Assembly (NCBI GenBank): GCA_963932465.1 | Contig: OZ010791.1 | Coordinates: forward strand, 618,085,800 to 618,149,799 | DNA from: Maratus speciosus | Taxonomy: Eukaryota; Arthropoda; Arachnida; Araneae; Salticidae | Length of the DNA stretch: 64,000 nt | Direction: 5' to 3' | Part shown: one piece after another, positions 34,037 to 46,290 of the stretch | Numbering within the stretch: position 1 is the stretch's first letter | How the letters are laid out: each line of letters begins with the position of its first letter | The notes under the pieces: model-generated | Told to the model about the DNA's origin: nothing | Databases searched by the model: none | Seen by the model: only the letters and a program-made list of their open reading frames with translations | Position numbers and translations under genes: made by a program

Positions 34037-36933
34037 CTGGGGTGTCCCAAAAAAATGAAAGTCGTTTTATTTTTTCGCATACCCTCTTATTTTTTTCCCT
34101 TTTATGTCAAAACAATTGTAAATAAGTTTCATGTAATTTGAACCATGGTAACCCATGCTGACTTGCATGTAAACGTCCCAGTCAGTACTTTTGTATTTAG
34201 CGAGCAAATGCTGACATGTGTCTGTAGTGGAACACACAGTAACTGCAAATGAAAAAGATTTAAAAAAAAGAAAGTTTTTGGATTGCTTGTGACAATGTGA
34301 AACAGTGATAACATGCAACTCGTGAAATGTGTCAGTACCAGTTTACTCAGAATGGCACATGTCTATGTGTCAATGTGCTTATAATTCCAAGTTCTTTTGT
34401 TAGTGAATGTTTGTATAGTTTTTAATCGGTGAGCAGAACATGGCAGTGCAATTGTATAGTTCTAAAAAAGTGATATTTTTAATAGGGAACATTAAATGTC
34501 ACATAACGTGTTCAAAACTGCCGTCTAATGGACAAGTTCTTGCAGCTTTGATTTACAATATTCGAGAAGTGAATTTAACTGTTAAGGAAAGTGCAAATCT
34601 CGCCATTCATGAAAGTATTATCATTTGGAAAAAGGAACACATACCTACAAAATCATTGCCAAATTCTGTGAGGAAGCTTTTTAATATGTATCAAGCTTGG
34701 AGAGACTTACAAAAAAATTACAAGACGTATTCAAGCAGAGATAACAAAAATTTCTAACTAATTTAGAAAATTTGTTCGACATTCCACACACTGATGCATT
34801 TCAAATAATGAAAATAGAGAAAGATAGGATGTTCTTGCAGAGCTAAAAAGAGCGGAGCCAACCCGGCCACTTATGTGGAGTAGATAAAAAACTGGCCAAA
34901 AATGATGAAAGGGCCTGACTTCGAGTTGTCAAAGAAGAAAATTGGCAAATTAAATTGATTCCGCTTCAACATCCTCGGCATCATATGAACCATTGCAAGA
35001 ATATTCCTCTTTGAATTCTAATGAAAGTATGGATAAAGAAGATTTACCAACCCTGATCGAAAGCTCAGAAACTGGGATAGTAAATCAGCAATGAGGAAAG
35101 ATTTTATTATTCCAAAGTTAGTTGCTGTATTAGACAGGTGTGAATTAAGTATGCAAGATTCTGTGTTTATTCTTGAAGCTACTATTGGGGGGGGTGGGAG
35201 GGGTGCACTTGGACTTAACATTGACTAATTTCAGATAAGTAAGTCTTCATTTCAAAGAATCCAAACAGAAATACAGAAGGAGCGTGCAGAAAACATAAAA
35301 ATTGAGTTCCAAAACAAGATACCAGATGTAGTGGCCTTACACTGGGATGGCAAACTGTTGCCTGCTTTGAGTGCTCGAAAATCGAAAGAAGAACTTGCTT
35401 ATAGTTATTTCTTATGGACTTAAAGAACTCTTCATTGCTGTGTCGAGACTTTATAATTATACAGGCAAAGAACAGGCGCAGGCTATTTTTATGCGATCTT
35501 GGATTGGAATCTCGAAAACAAAGTCCAAATTCTCTGTTGTGATACTGCGGCTTCGAATACAGATCGTTTTAATGGTGCTTGTGCACTCCTCGCTCAAACA
35601 TAAATGGAAGACCATCTATCCCACTAAAATATAGTGCTATAGAGAAACAGTGGAATTGTTCTGAACCATATCCGAACTTGAAAATTTGCTTGACTTTTAC
35701 CTCTCTGAACTTAAAAATGTTGTGATCAGAGAGGACTATCGAGAGTTGATTGAACTTTTTATCATATTTTTAGGTGGAGATGCAGATTTCCTTTTTTTTT
35801 TTTAATCAGACCTCCAAGTGCCACGTACCAAGCTAGATGGATGGCCTGAGCGATTTACTCCCTAAAACTATCCTTATTTAGTTCTCCTTTGAAATTAAAC
35901 AACAAGGATAAGAAAGAAAGCACTGTTAAACGCCTGCTTGTTTATCATGACAATCTATGTTAAACAATGGCTTCACAATGCATTTTGGCAGTTAAAGCAT
36001 CCTACAAAAATTTTTACTTTTTGAAATCTTTGAAAGCCTACAAAAAATGTGAATGAAAGCATCTCGAAAGCTGTTTTAGAGAAATTTCTTCAGCATTTAT
36101 GGTATTTGACTGATGAAATAGCAGTATTAGCACTTTTTGATGATGACGTGGACGAAGAAACAAAATAAAAAATGGTGGCAAATTTAACCAGAGAAAATTT
36201 CTTGACCCATGAGAAAACATATATTCCATCGAAGGAAGAAATGTGGTTCATTGTATAGCGAGTTTCATACATTGATTTTTTAGTTGTTTATTTATTCATT
36301 TATATCATGCAATTGTTACCTGATATATTATTTATTCTTTTTAGAGAAAAAAGCATCGATATCATATCTGTAAAAAGCTATTCATTGTTTTCTAGACTCA
36401 AAATCGATGATAGTTTTGAAGAGCCCTATTCATAGGAGAATAACGTTTCTTTTCTAGATGCAAAAAAGAAGATCTCAATGCTCAGAGTAATGAACAATAC
36501 AGCTGAAATAGTGGTAAAATTGATGCAAGACTTTCATGGTTTAATAACAGTGGAAGAGGAACAAAAACTATTTTTGTTATGTTGCATACAAAAACACACG
36601 AAGATCTATCCTGACAGTAAAAAGCAAAATGCATTGAAATGAAATAAGTTCACTAATGTTTCTTTTACTCTAATATGTTAATATATATCTGCTTTGAATA
36701 AAATGGTGTCTTATGTACAAAAGAAACATACATTTTACAATCTTTCCATAGTATTTCCTGTACAAGATTTCATGTTCAAGTTTGACCCAAAGTCGGCACA
36801 GGTTACCATTATCTGATTGTGAAAATGAGTTTTATTTATGTTACTGAGATGAAATAGACAGAAAAAAAAAGGGTATACATATTTGATTTTCCAAAAAAAA
36901 AAAAAAATTACCTTGTATCTTGGGACACCCTAG
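34037..36933 (+). mobile_element. hAT-like DNA transposon with dead transposase
   Basis: Terminal inverted repeats of 14 bp with one mismatch: CTGGGGTGTCCCAA on the left, and CTAGGGTGTCCCAA as the reverse complement of the right. Both flanks carry CACACACA (34029-34036, 36934-36941), consistent with an 8-bp duplication but ambiguous because the site is a CA repeat. Length is 2897 bp. The interior is a degenerate plus-strand protein-coding region. Confidence 0.75.
34440..36650 (+). pseudogene. Degenerate transposase-like gene
   Basis: An ATG at 34440 opens 105 codons (MAVQLYSSKK...RDLQKNYKTYSSRDNKNF). Similarity-like stretches then continue in shifting frames: VVALHWDGKLLPALSARKSK (from ~35329), a segment IVISYGLKELFIAVSRLYNY-TGKEQAQAIF (35404-35496), and VNESISKAVLEKFLQHLWYL-TDEIAVLALFDDDVDEETK (36046-36165), ending in stops. 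I recall a related family of arthropod and cnidarian transposon proteins with 'DGK.LP.L..RK.KEERLPI..S' and a C-terminal 'HLWYL..E..ALAFFD', but the superfamily is an inference from the 8-bp duplication. At least four frameshifts or stops make it non-functional. Confidence 0.65.
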
Positions 36934-38134
36934 CACACACACAAATTTAAATTTATATGATTACATTAATTTTTCAAAGCATACATGCAAAGAAGAGCTA
37001 CTATAATATTTGTGCTATTAACTAATGAAGTTACTTAATTGCAGCTTTTATTATCTATATTATAAAGGACAAACATATCTGTGTGTAACGCATACGTCAT
37101 TTTGCGAATGGCAACACTTTGAAATTTTAAATAAAATTTTGCTTTTGCAATTTTGTCTAATGCAAATTTTTAAGCTTCTAAACATCGCACATTTTAAATT
37201 TTTACACCGTCGTATAAGGAAAAAAATGCTCTTTTAAATGCAATTTGTTTGAAAGCTGTATCTCAATTTATTTTTGGGATATTAATTTTTTTGTAGTTTC
37301 TAATACTCTTTTTCTTATCGTGGCAACAAAAGTACCTTATTTATATTGAAAGTCATTGAAAGTAAACAGAAAATAGTCGAAAATAGGAGATACTGTATCT
37401 TTTTGTTGCCATTTTCTCATAAAACCTGAAAAAAAGTTGAAATTAAAATATGGGCTATGTCAAGAATATTTTCTGTTATTCCATGATAATGACGTCATAT
37501 GCATACTTTTCTATAGACGAAGTTTAAGACTGATTGTAAAAGTGAAATGCTTTAACGGATGTAAATGACGACATTTTATAAAAAAGCATGTATTTTAGTT
37601 CTTAAACCTGAATTATATTTTGTATAAGTGAGTCATTATCACAGTCCAGCTGCTTTGAAATTCTTCACAGGTGAAAATGCTCCACTTTTGAGAAATTACA
37701 CACTGATAAAACGCAATGTTTTACAAAAATTTAGAGTGCCTTTATAAAAGAGAGGTGACATGCAAATAATAGTGATTTATATTACAGAAATTGATGATTC
37801 TCGCCTGGATGGATTTCCTTCGCCGAGTTAGACGAGCAAATAAATAATTCGTGGTTTAAAATAATATCATGTTCCTAAAGTTTTTATCGAAAATTATCTC
37901 GAATAATAAAATTTTAATGCTATTCTTTAGGACATTATACTATAATTTTATCAAAATAACACAATTTGCTTAATTTAATTTTTCCTAATTTTATATAATC
38001 TATATGTTTAAAACCGAAATGTGTTTTTTAGTCATCTGCCCTGATCTTTCTGCTGAACCAATTTTACTAATTTTTTTTTTTTAACTGAAAGCTCTTCCTT
38101 TGTAAATGCAAGCGCACTATCTCTCTCTCTCTCT

Positions 38135-38138
<4 letters not shown>

Positions 38139-38175
<37 letters not shown>
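38139..38175. repeat. (TC)n followed by poly-T
   Basis: A CT dinucleotide run (38118-38138) runs directly into about 37 T. Simple repeat. Confidence 0.9.
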
Positions 38176-38179
<4 letters not shown>

Positions 38180-38617
38180 ATCCCCACTTTTATATTTTAA
38201 TTTTAAAAGCATTTTATGAAATTTCTTCAAAATGATGAAAATTAGATAGCTTTCATTATTGCAGGCAAGAGAGAAATAATGAGGTAGTTTTAACTTTATT
38301 CATGCTATTTTCTGATAAAAATTGTTGTATAGTGTTTAGTGGTGCAAAATCCCATTAGGAGCAGAATATTATATTGGGGGCATAATAACGGAAAACTACA
38401 TACTGCTTTTGAAAACACGCATTTTTCTTCATAAATTTTCTATATTGTTTTTCCTTTTGCATGTGTACTGATACTAAGTTCAGACACTAGGCGAAATGCT
38501 TATTTAAGTGAAAATGAAGTCATCATTTCATGCTTAAGGCATGAAAATGTGGATTATGCTCCTGATTCTAATCTAATAAGAGGCTTAATTTATTTGGAAA
38601 CCTACAATTCTTAGTAG

Positions 38618-39537
38618 CAAGGTTCGTTGACATATATCAATGGCTATATATCTTGATATATATCCGATATTTATTTTTAAAATATCAAGATTTTTGATAT
38701 TTTCAAATTCTTGATATTTATTTTCAAAATATCAAGATGTGCGATATTTTATATTTATTTTCAAAATATCAATGTGCAAGATAATTTTGATATTTTCTTC
38801 CATCAAAACATGTGTAAATGAAATTTTCAACTGTTATTGACTGTACACTCTGTCGATAAAGAACTTTTGTCTCTGGCAGTGACTTTTTTAGGCAAAGAAG
38901 AAAACAAATATCTTTTCCAAGCTTTATGTTTGAAACTTTTATTTTTAATTGTAGAACTGATAATTATGTGAGACAATTAATTCAGAACAGCCATTGAAAG
39001 ATAAACTGTAATTTAGGTAATCATTTGTATACAGCATTATTAGAAAAGAATTTTCTGATTTTGGTTTAGGAAAAAACAGGTTAGGGATAGGACAGGTTAG
39101 GAAATAAAAAATAAGACAAGCTTACATTTATGTTAAAATTCTTCAATTTAAAAATTAAAAAAAAACTATTTTGTATTTAAAATTTTATTTTATAAAATAT
39201 AAAACTTTTTCGATACTTGATACAAATCCTATATTTTATATACATATATTGGTGTATAAAGCAAATTGTATCTGTTTTCAATTAGTATAGCTTCAATTTT
39301 GTTCTAAGTAAAAAAGAAAAGAAAAGAGAAACTCATTTTAGAATACTATTGTTTAAGATTTTATGTTAATTGCAATATGTTTTAGTTTCTACTTTATATT
39401 ATGCTTGAAAATATTCATTATCAGTAGTAAGTTGACTATTTTGAAAATATCAGATATATATCGAAAATATCGTATATATATAAAAATATCGATTACTTTT
39501 GACATTTTCGAAAATATCATGATATTGACGAACCCTG
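38618..39537. mobile_element. AT-rich hAT-like MITE with GATATC/ATATCAAG repeats, copy 1
   Basis: The left end is CAAGGTTCGTTGACATATATC. The reverse complement of the right end is CAGGGTTCGTCAATATCATG. The flanks CTTAGTAG (38610-38617) and CTTGGTAG (39538-39545) look like an 8-bp duplication with one change. The first ~200 bp and last ~100 bp are packed with ATATCAAGAT / TTTTGATATT motifs in both orientations. A second copy lies inverted at ~47540-48445. Confidence 0.75.
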
Positions 39538-39708
39538 CTTGGTAGCCACTCAATAACTTGATGTAAGAAAAAAATCAATTTTATTTTTATTATTATTTAA
39601 TCAAAAAAAAAAGTGATTTCTTTTCACTTGTTTAGTTTTTGTCACTCTGGCTTGTAAATAACATAATAAAATAAAATAAAATTCATGAGTAACTGAAAAA
39701 AAATTTAC

Positions 39709-39854
39709 CTTCCATTGTAGCTTTTATCATGTCATCTGTTTCTCCAAAACCTAACATAATCGAAGTTTTAGTCACAAGATCTTTTCTTACTTCTTTTGCA
39801 TGCTTTAGCACATTGAGTGACTGCTGATAATTTGCTCTTCGATCCCGTATTTTT
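39709..39854 (-). CDS. LIAS: LIAS exon: [20 protein letters not shown]...[19 protein letters not shown]
   Basis: 146 nt; acceptor TTATTACAG above 39854, donor GTAAAT below 39709. The first base completes the codon begun in the 43448 exon, and the last base starts the Asp codon finished in the 22191 exon. It encodes conserved R.RA.Y.QSL.VLKHAK and TK(T)SIMLG.GE, the latter following the radical-SAM barrel strand that contacts S-adenosylmethionine. Confidence 0.97.
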
Positions 39855-40061
39855 CTGTAATAAAAACAATGTATTAAAATTCAATGAAATATTATTACTG
39901 CAACTTCAATGACAGATAAATTTTCTAAAACAGTTGACACACAAAGACCAAAGATAATCTAAAATTACCCCTATTTATTTATATATACAAAATGCCATTT
40001 ATTATATATTTTTTCTGAGCTTTATGGTGGCTGTCATCATTATATCATGTAATCATCTCTT

Positions 40062-40448
40062 TCACAACTTTTCTCTTTGTGAAAAGATGAGGTCAGATGT
40101 TCTGTGTGGAAAAGTGGTGAGATCAGATTGTTTTGTTGATAAGTAGAAACTAAGAAGATAGCCATCAGAATACACAACATACAATTTGTAATAGAAACTA
40201 AGAAGATAGCCATCAGAATACACAACATACAATTTGTAAGTTTTTTCTTTTTTAATGTCCATGCCTAGCTCTTGAATGAAGGCTCCTATTTTCAAAATTA
40301 ATTTTTTGTTGAAGAGGGCTTCTTCTGATGGTGGTCCCATACCCAATTCATTGGAATCCCGAAATGGCATGTTTATTTTTCCAACTTTATGTTTTAAAAA
40401 TAGATGTTGTATTATACTTTTATTATTATTATTATTATTTACAGACAC
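40062..40448 (-). other. Unrecognised 128-codon open frame with in-frame 48-bp duplication
   Basis: A minus-strand ATG frame (MSVNNNNNNKS...) within a LIAS intron. The segment YKLYVVYSDGYLLSFY is encoded twice in succession because a 48-bp block is duplicated (40144-40191 and 40192-40239). The rest (PFRDSNELGMGPPSEEALFN) looks protein-like, but no family is recognised. It is probably a fragment of a transposon gene; a real exon is less likely because it lacks obvious splice context. Confidence 0.3.
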
Positions 40449-42624
40449 ACAAAAAAGCTATATTGGCAACAATCGTATTTAAAGTAAGTGTGGATAACAA
40501 TAAAGGATTACCACAAAACACTGCTGTGCTAAATCACCTCATAAAAAATACCCAAACTGGCATGTAATAAGGTAAAAATCAATCCCTTATGTTCGATCAC
40601 ATTTTCCCATGAAAAATTGCTTGTTTCTGGTTGTCATCTTACTGGTCTGAGTGGATTCATCTAAAGAATCCATCTCACTTTGTCAATTTATTGAGGTCAA
40701 ATAATCCTTTTAATTTTTTATTTGATAATGCAAATATCTTTTATATTTTCTCAAAAACTACTTCTATTCTTATGAGTGAAATTTTCATGAATTAAGGCAA
40801 TATTAAACAAAAAAATATTTTAGCATGCTCAACAACTCAAAATGTTCTGACACATTTTCAGACTCATTTTAAGTAAAAACATGAAACTTGCTGATGTGAT
40901 TTTTTGAAGAGATTTATAAATGACCTGTGTTTTTATTTTTCATTCAATTAATTAGAACTTGATTTATAAATAATTATTTTCTCAGTACGACCATTTTTTT
41001 TCTTTCGTATACAGTACTACCGCTTTGGGAAATTTGGTTCAAAATGTCCTTTTTGACAGCATTTATTGAAATATATGCTGCTTTTATCAAAATATTGACC
41101 CATACAACACATTATGTAGTTTCTGAATAAGAGAACATGCCAATTGGATGCGTTTGAGAGCAAAATTGAATTTAAAAATGAGTCAGAAAATAAGGAGTTT
41201 GGGTTTGAGTACAGCCTTAAATGAAAAAAAATGATGAAAAATTTAATACTTATGTGTCTAAATTTTTATGTCAGGTACCAAAGAATAAAAGAGGGCACCC
41301 CCAACCCCATTAAATGTGACACATTACATATGAAAATGAAGTAAAATAATCAAAAATAAAAGATCTTTTAAGTATCTGGGAAGAAGATTGTAACTAAAAG
41401 AAGATTCCTATTGGTACTAATAATATTATGAGCAAAGTTCTTAATCCATTTTGTTGTTTAAAAGAAACCTAATATCAAGAGAAGAACATCTGTTTTTCAG
41501 CAAGTAAAATAGTATTTTGAAAAATTTAAGTTCCGAACTGGATTTAGAAATATTTTAATAATTTGCAGATAAATTATTAAAACTTATTGAAGAAAATAAT
41601 TATAATCATTTAAGCAAAGAATAAAGGATCAGAACATGGCTACAATGCTTCTGATGAAAGAATTACAGATACTTCTCTACGATAGGGGTCTTGGCAGGGT
41701 TTTTTTTTAAGTTTGGCACAATCCAGGCTTCAGAAAGTTTCAGAAATATCTTGCCAAATGATATAAACAGCTATGAAGACAAACCTAATGAACTTTTGTG
41801 CTTCTTTATACATGAATTTAAATTTAAATTTATATTATTATTGTTGTTTTTTATACACTATTTGTAAATACAAATAGATAAATGGTTTCTTTATACTATT
41901 AAATAAATTGCATAAATATTGAAAAAATTTCATGTGTAATCTTGCCAAACTTCCTTCTATCACCAAGGCAATTTTCTTTATCGCGTATACTGGAAAAGTA
42001 CTGAATTACAGTTTTATTTGAAGGAAATGTGTCAGAAGATTTTAAATTAAAACCAGTACTTGTTAATAAAACACAAAATCCAAAGAAATTAAAAAGTTAC
42101 AAAAAGCAAGCACTTCCAGTCATTTGGTTATTAGTTATTTCCAATGAATTGTTAAAAATTATTGAAGAAAATAATTGTGATCATCATAAATTTTTTATTG
42201 TAAATGAAATTAGTATTTACTGGGGGAAAATACCATCTAAACCATTTATAGCAAAGAATAAAGGATCAGAACTTGACTGCAAAGTTTCTGAAAGAAGAAT
42301 TACACTTTTATTTGAAGGAAATTTTTTTAGAGATAAAATCATACGACAAAACACAATTTTTCACCATGATTCAAATATAAAATATATAATGTGAACTTTA
42401 AAAAATTCACTGTCTTACTTAAAAAAGGCGACTAAAATAATGAACAAAAAGATGTTACAAGTTAAAAATATACATTTTATTTAAAACTTCTTAATACTTT
42501 CAAGCTTTTCCAAGCTCATCGTCAGAGAATATTTTAATAACTAAATGTTGTTTATTTATACAAATACGTCATATAGTTTTGAAAATGAGAGAGCCAATTA
42601 GAGTTGAATATAGAAGTAGCAGTT

Positions 42625-42855
42625 TCTTGGATTAAATTTAATTAGAGAAAATATATACTATTATTAACTGCAGTTCCATTTATTTTATGACATCACTCTG
42701 TTCTCATACATCACTTTTCATTTTAAATGAGCAATGAAAGGTGAATGAAGGTTTTAAAATGGAAAGTGACGTATGAGAATAGAGTGATGTCATAAAATAA
42801 ATGGAACTGCAGTTAATAATAGTATATATTTTCTCTAATTAAATTTAATCCAAGA
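42625..42855. mobile_element. Foldback (palindromic) MITE
   Basis: Arms of about 103 bp (42625-42727 and 42753-42855), for example GACATCACTCTGTTCTCATA against its near-exact complement, are separated by a ~25-bp loop. A few mismatches are present. Weaker pairing continues ~15 bp outward. The RNA or single-stranded DNA would form one long hairpin. Confidence 0.85.
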
Positions 42856-43447
42856 TACTTTTACTTTCTCTAACATGTCTCTCTAACAATAACACATCAA
42901 AAACAATATAATCGTACATTACCATATTGTTTATTTATATCTGGGGGCATGGAGGTGCTCCTGCCCAGTCGAGAAAGTGGACTTTTGAGAATGATGATTG
43001 GGATCTATTGCAGTTTTCCCATTGAACACATGTTTTAATTAGTAATTTTTTTTTACTGCAATAATATCACAGAATCAATTAACCATATTAATCAAGGAAA
43101 ACCTTAATTATAAAATTAAACACAATAAAAATTATATATTTTAAATTAAAAACATATTTTATTAAAAATTTAAATTTTGCTCATGGATTTGTATATATAA
43201 GAATTCTCAATTCCTCAAAAACTTAATATGCATTTAGTATAAAAATCATACATATAATCAAGGTACCCTCTAATTTTTGGAAACCATGTTTTTTTTAATA
43301 ACTGTAAATAATAACTATTCTATCACTAAAAAAATTTTTCATATAATTTACAGTAAATTGTAACATTGAAAACTACATTTAATATTCTATTATAATGTCC
43401 ACAAAAATCTAAACATACATAATACAAAACTTATTGGAATATTTTAC

Positions 43448-43576
43448 TTTTGATATTCCTTCACTGTTTCCACATTATGAGCATACACATCTAATCCACA
43501 CAATGCAACATTTTTAACAGCATTTAAATCACCTCTAAAATCTGGGGTGAGGCATTCTACAAGAATTGTAGGTTTC
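43448..43576 (-). CDS. LIAS: LIAS exon: [16 protein letters not shown]...[16 protein letters not shown]
   Basis: 129 nt; acceptor TTTACAG above 43576, donor GTAAAA below 43448. It starts with the last base of an Arg codon and ends with two bases of a Lys codon. It contains two of the most conserved lipoyl synthase segments, [13 protein letters not shown] and [12 protein letters not shown]. Confidence 0.98.
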
Positions 43577-46290
43577 CTGTAAATAAATTTTAAACATGAA
43601 TGAAATCAAACTGAAAAGTTTTACAGAAATTCTTTTCAAAATTATTACAAATAATTCACAAAAAGCATAATTTAAACAAGAAAGAATGTTTCTAATTATC
43701 AGTGTATATATATTTTAAAATAAGCGAAAATAATATATCATTCCTAATAAATTTCATTACTTCAAGCTTACAAATATCTGTGAAACAATTGATCACCCCC
43801 CCCCCCCCTCTCACATACACACACACAGTTAAATTTCTCTTCCAGATAGTGCAGCTGATCAGCTACATTTTGTATGTAACAAATGGGATTATATTTATAG
43901 ATATATACATTTGGTATTCCTTTGTATACCAGTGATGCTGGTGATGTGCTATAGCACATATTTAAATAAAAAATTGCAAAAGGAACACATAAAAAATTCC
44001 TATAGGTCCTTCAGTATGCAGAAATTTTCCTGTAAAAGGCATATTTTGCATTAAATACTTTGAATCTGTCTTATTTCTAAAAGGAAGCCCCACATTTGTA
44101 AAAAAGGACCCAGTTTTTTCGAAATGTCTGTGTCCCAGGGACCCAGGATTTCAAAAGACTAGCAACACCACTGAATATAAAGATACATTTTTTGGTCTTT
44201 GTAAATATAACTGTTAAAGATTCATATTTCACCACCTAACACTAGAGAATGGCTACACAAGACTGATGTGATCAATTTGCTATGACACTATGACATAGTG
44301 TTTTTCCAAGAGTTTTTCGGAATGAATTTAAGCCGTGCTGTACAATATCAGGCTATGCAATGAATAGAGAAAGGGGATGCACACTCATAGGCTTACTCAT
44401 AGGGTTGGACTTTTAAGAGTGAGGTCTTTTTATTTTATTACATTGGTGGCACCAACTAAAAATATTTTTAATTGTGTTTTCAAAGAAGTTTTAAATTAAT
44501 CGTGTTTTCAAGGAAATTTTTTCAGTGAAAGATTTCTAAATTTCATAATGTTAAAATGATTTATGCCCATTGGTAGCATCAACTAAATGCATTTTTGTAT
44601 TTTCAATGAAGTTTTTAATTACTTTTTTGTAAAATTTGTAAATTTTATATGTTAAAATGATTTATGATAGTACTCATTCTAGCTAGAGTTGCTACAAAAA
44701 AGGGAGCGAGCGAGTGAAGCGTGCTGTGACCCCATAGCAGTTCAAAGTGAACTGCATCGCAATTAACGGGGGTTGGCGAGATTCAGTAAGCAATGGGATC
44801 GAGCCCCCAAGTCTATGTATTATATACATTAAACTGATACCAAACAACATTTGCAACAAAACATAACTCCTGGTGTGAAGCTAATACAGAATATTGCTTT
44901 TAATAAATTTCAAAGCATTATCTAAGTAATTGGTATTTTGCATAAAAAAATGTTTTTTAGGGTTGTTAGTGGGCAACCAAAAAACATAGTAAATGTAAAA
45001 AATCCATTACCTTTTTCAATTAAAATTGGTTTCTGCCTATAATGGGCTGGATCTCCTGGTACATCTAGTGCACAATTCTGGATAAAATTCTTCATAAATT
45101 ACTTTCCACGATAAAGGAGATAATGAACTATGTAAAATTAGATTAATTTACTCATTAATTAAGGTGACAATCACTACCAGCAACTGGCAAATGGAATTTT
45201 TTATAAAATAACAAATTTTCTGCATTATTTGTGTCTGTTAGCAATTTTCTTGCATCACAAGATCTTAAAAATCATCAGTAAACTTATTATGGGAGGACAT
45301 TAAAGTATACTTGCTTTGCATACAAAAAAAAAAAGTTGAAAGCTATTTTCTGATTTCAAAATTATAGATTTAGCAAATATATTAGCAATACAAAATGCAA
45401 AATTATACTTAAAAAAAAAAAAAATCTTTCTACATATGAAATATCAAATTAAATATTAAATAAAAGTTGAAATATTCATAAAGTTCAGTGATGAAAACAA
45501 ATTCAAAATTTTAAAACTAACACATTGATTGATAAAGAATGCATACATTTTTCTAATTCAGTGGAAAAGTGCAGAAGCTGGGAATTGAATCCAAAGATCC
45601 TGAGTTCAATATAAAAAAATTCAACTCATATAGTTTCCAGAAATATTTTATTTCTTACATTTTAATATGCATTCACAATTAAATAACAATTTAAATTACT
45701 TCAAGATTTTACAGAGATTTTTTTTTTTTTTTTTTTAATTACTATAGACAGCGATAACAAACTTCAAGTGCCAGGTTGCCTAAAACACTGTAATGGATGA
45801 CTGAATGTTTAGTATTTGTATTTAATATTAGTTCAGACCCCTGTATCAGTTAAAGACTTTGAGTTGGAAAAATCTGTTAAGCATTGGTATATGTACGAAA
45901 AACTAACAGATACATTCAAATTTTATGCAAATCCACTAGAATTTTGTACAATTGTCACAAAAGGTATGTAGGTATTTTATTAACAAAAATATTGTATAAT
46001 GTAACAAATACAACTATTTTGACTTGTTTTGTTATTTTGTTACATATGTATGTAAAATAAAGAAATATACAACTTAGAATGCATTGCTTGTATACTATAC
46101 CAATTTTAGTGAAATTTACTTTATAGTGGCATTGACTATTTTGAGTATAACATTATTTATATGAAATTGAAAAAAATCTAGAAACTAGCTATTCTATTTT
46201 CCACTTATTCTACAATGTGCTGGCTCCTGGCAAAATGGTCACGGGTAACAGCAATTCTGAACTTTTGTCTATCATTGATTATATAAAGCA
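43577..46290. other. LIAS intron sequence, mostly featureless
   Basis: AT-rich with a poly-C/(CA)n tract near 43796-43828. A G+C-richer ~150-bp island at 44690-44850 (GGGAGCGAGCGAGTGAAGCG and a GGGGGTTGG...CGAGCCCCC pair) resembles an old transposon fragment, but no boundaries were found. Confidence 0.4.

Larger units (their letters stand above)
22192..39708 (-). other. LIAS intron of ~17.5 kb with many transposons
   Basis: Links the GAA-G end of the 39709 exon to the 22191 exon (phase 1). It contains the elements listed separately at 22957, 24200, 26941, 29630, 30804, 34037 and 38618. The pieces between them (22192-24191, 25547-26935, 31505-34028, 36942-38609) are AT-rich with homopolymer and dinucleotide runs and show no gene. 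Confidence 0.85.
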
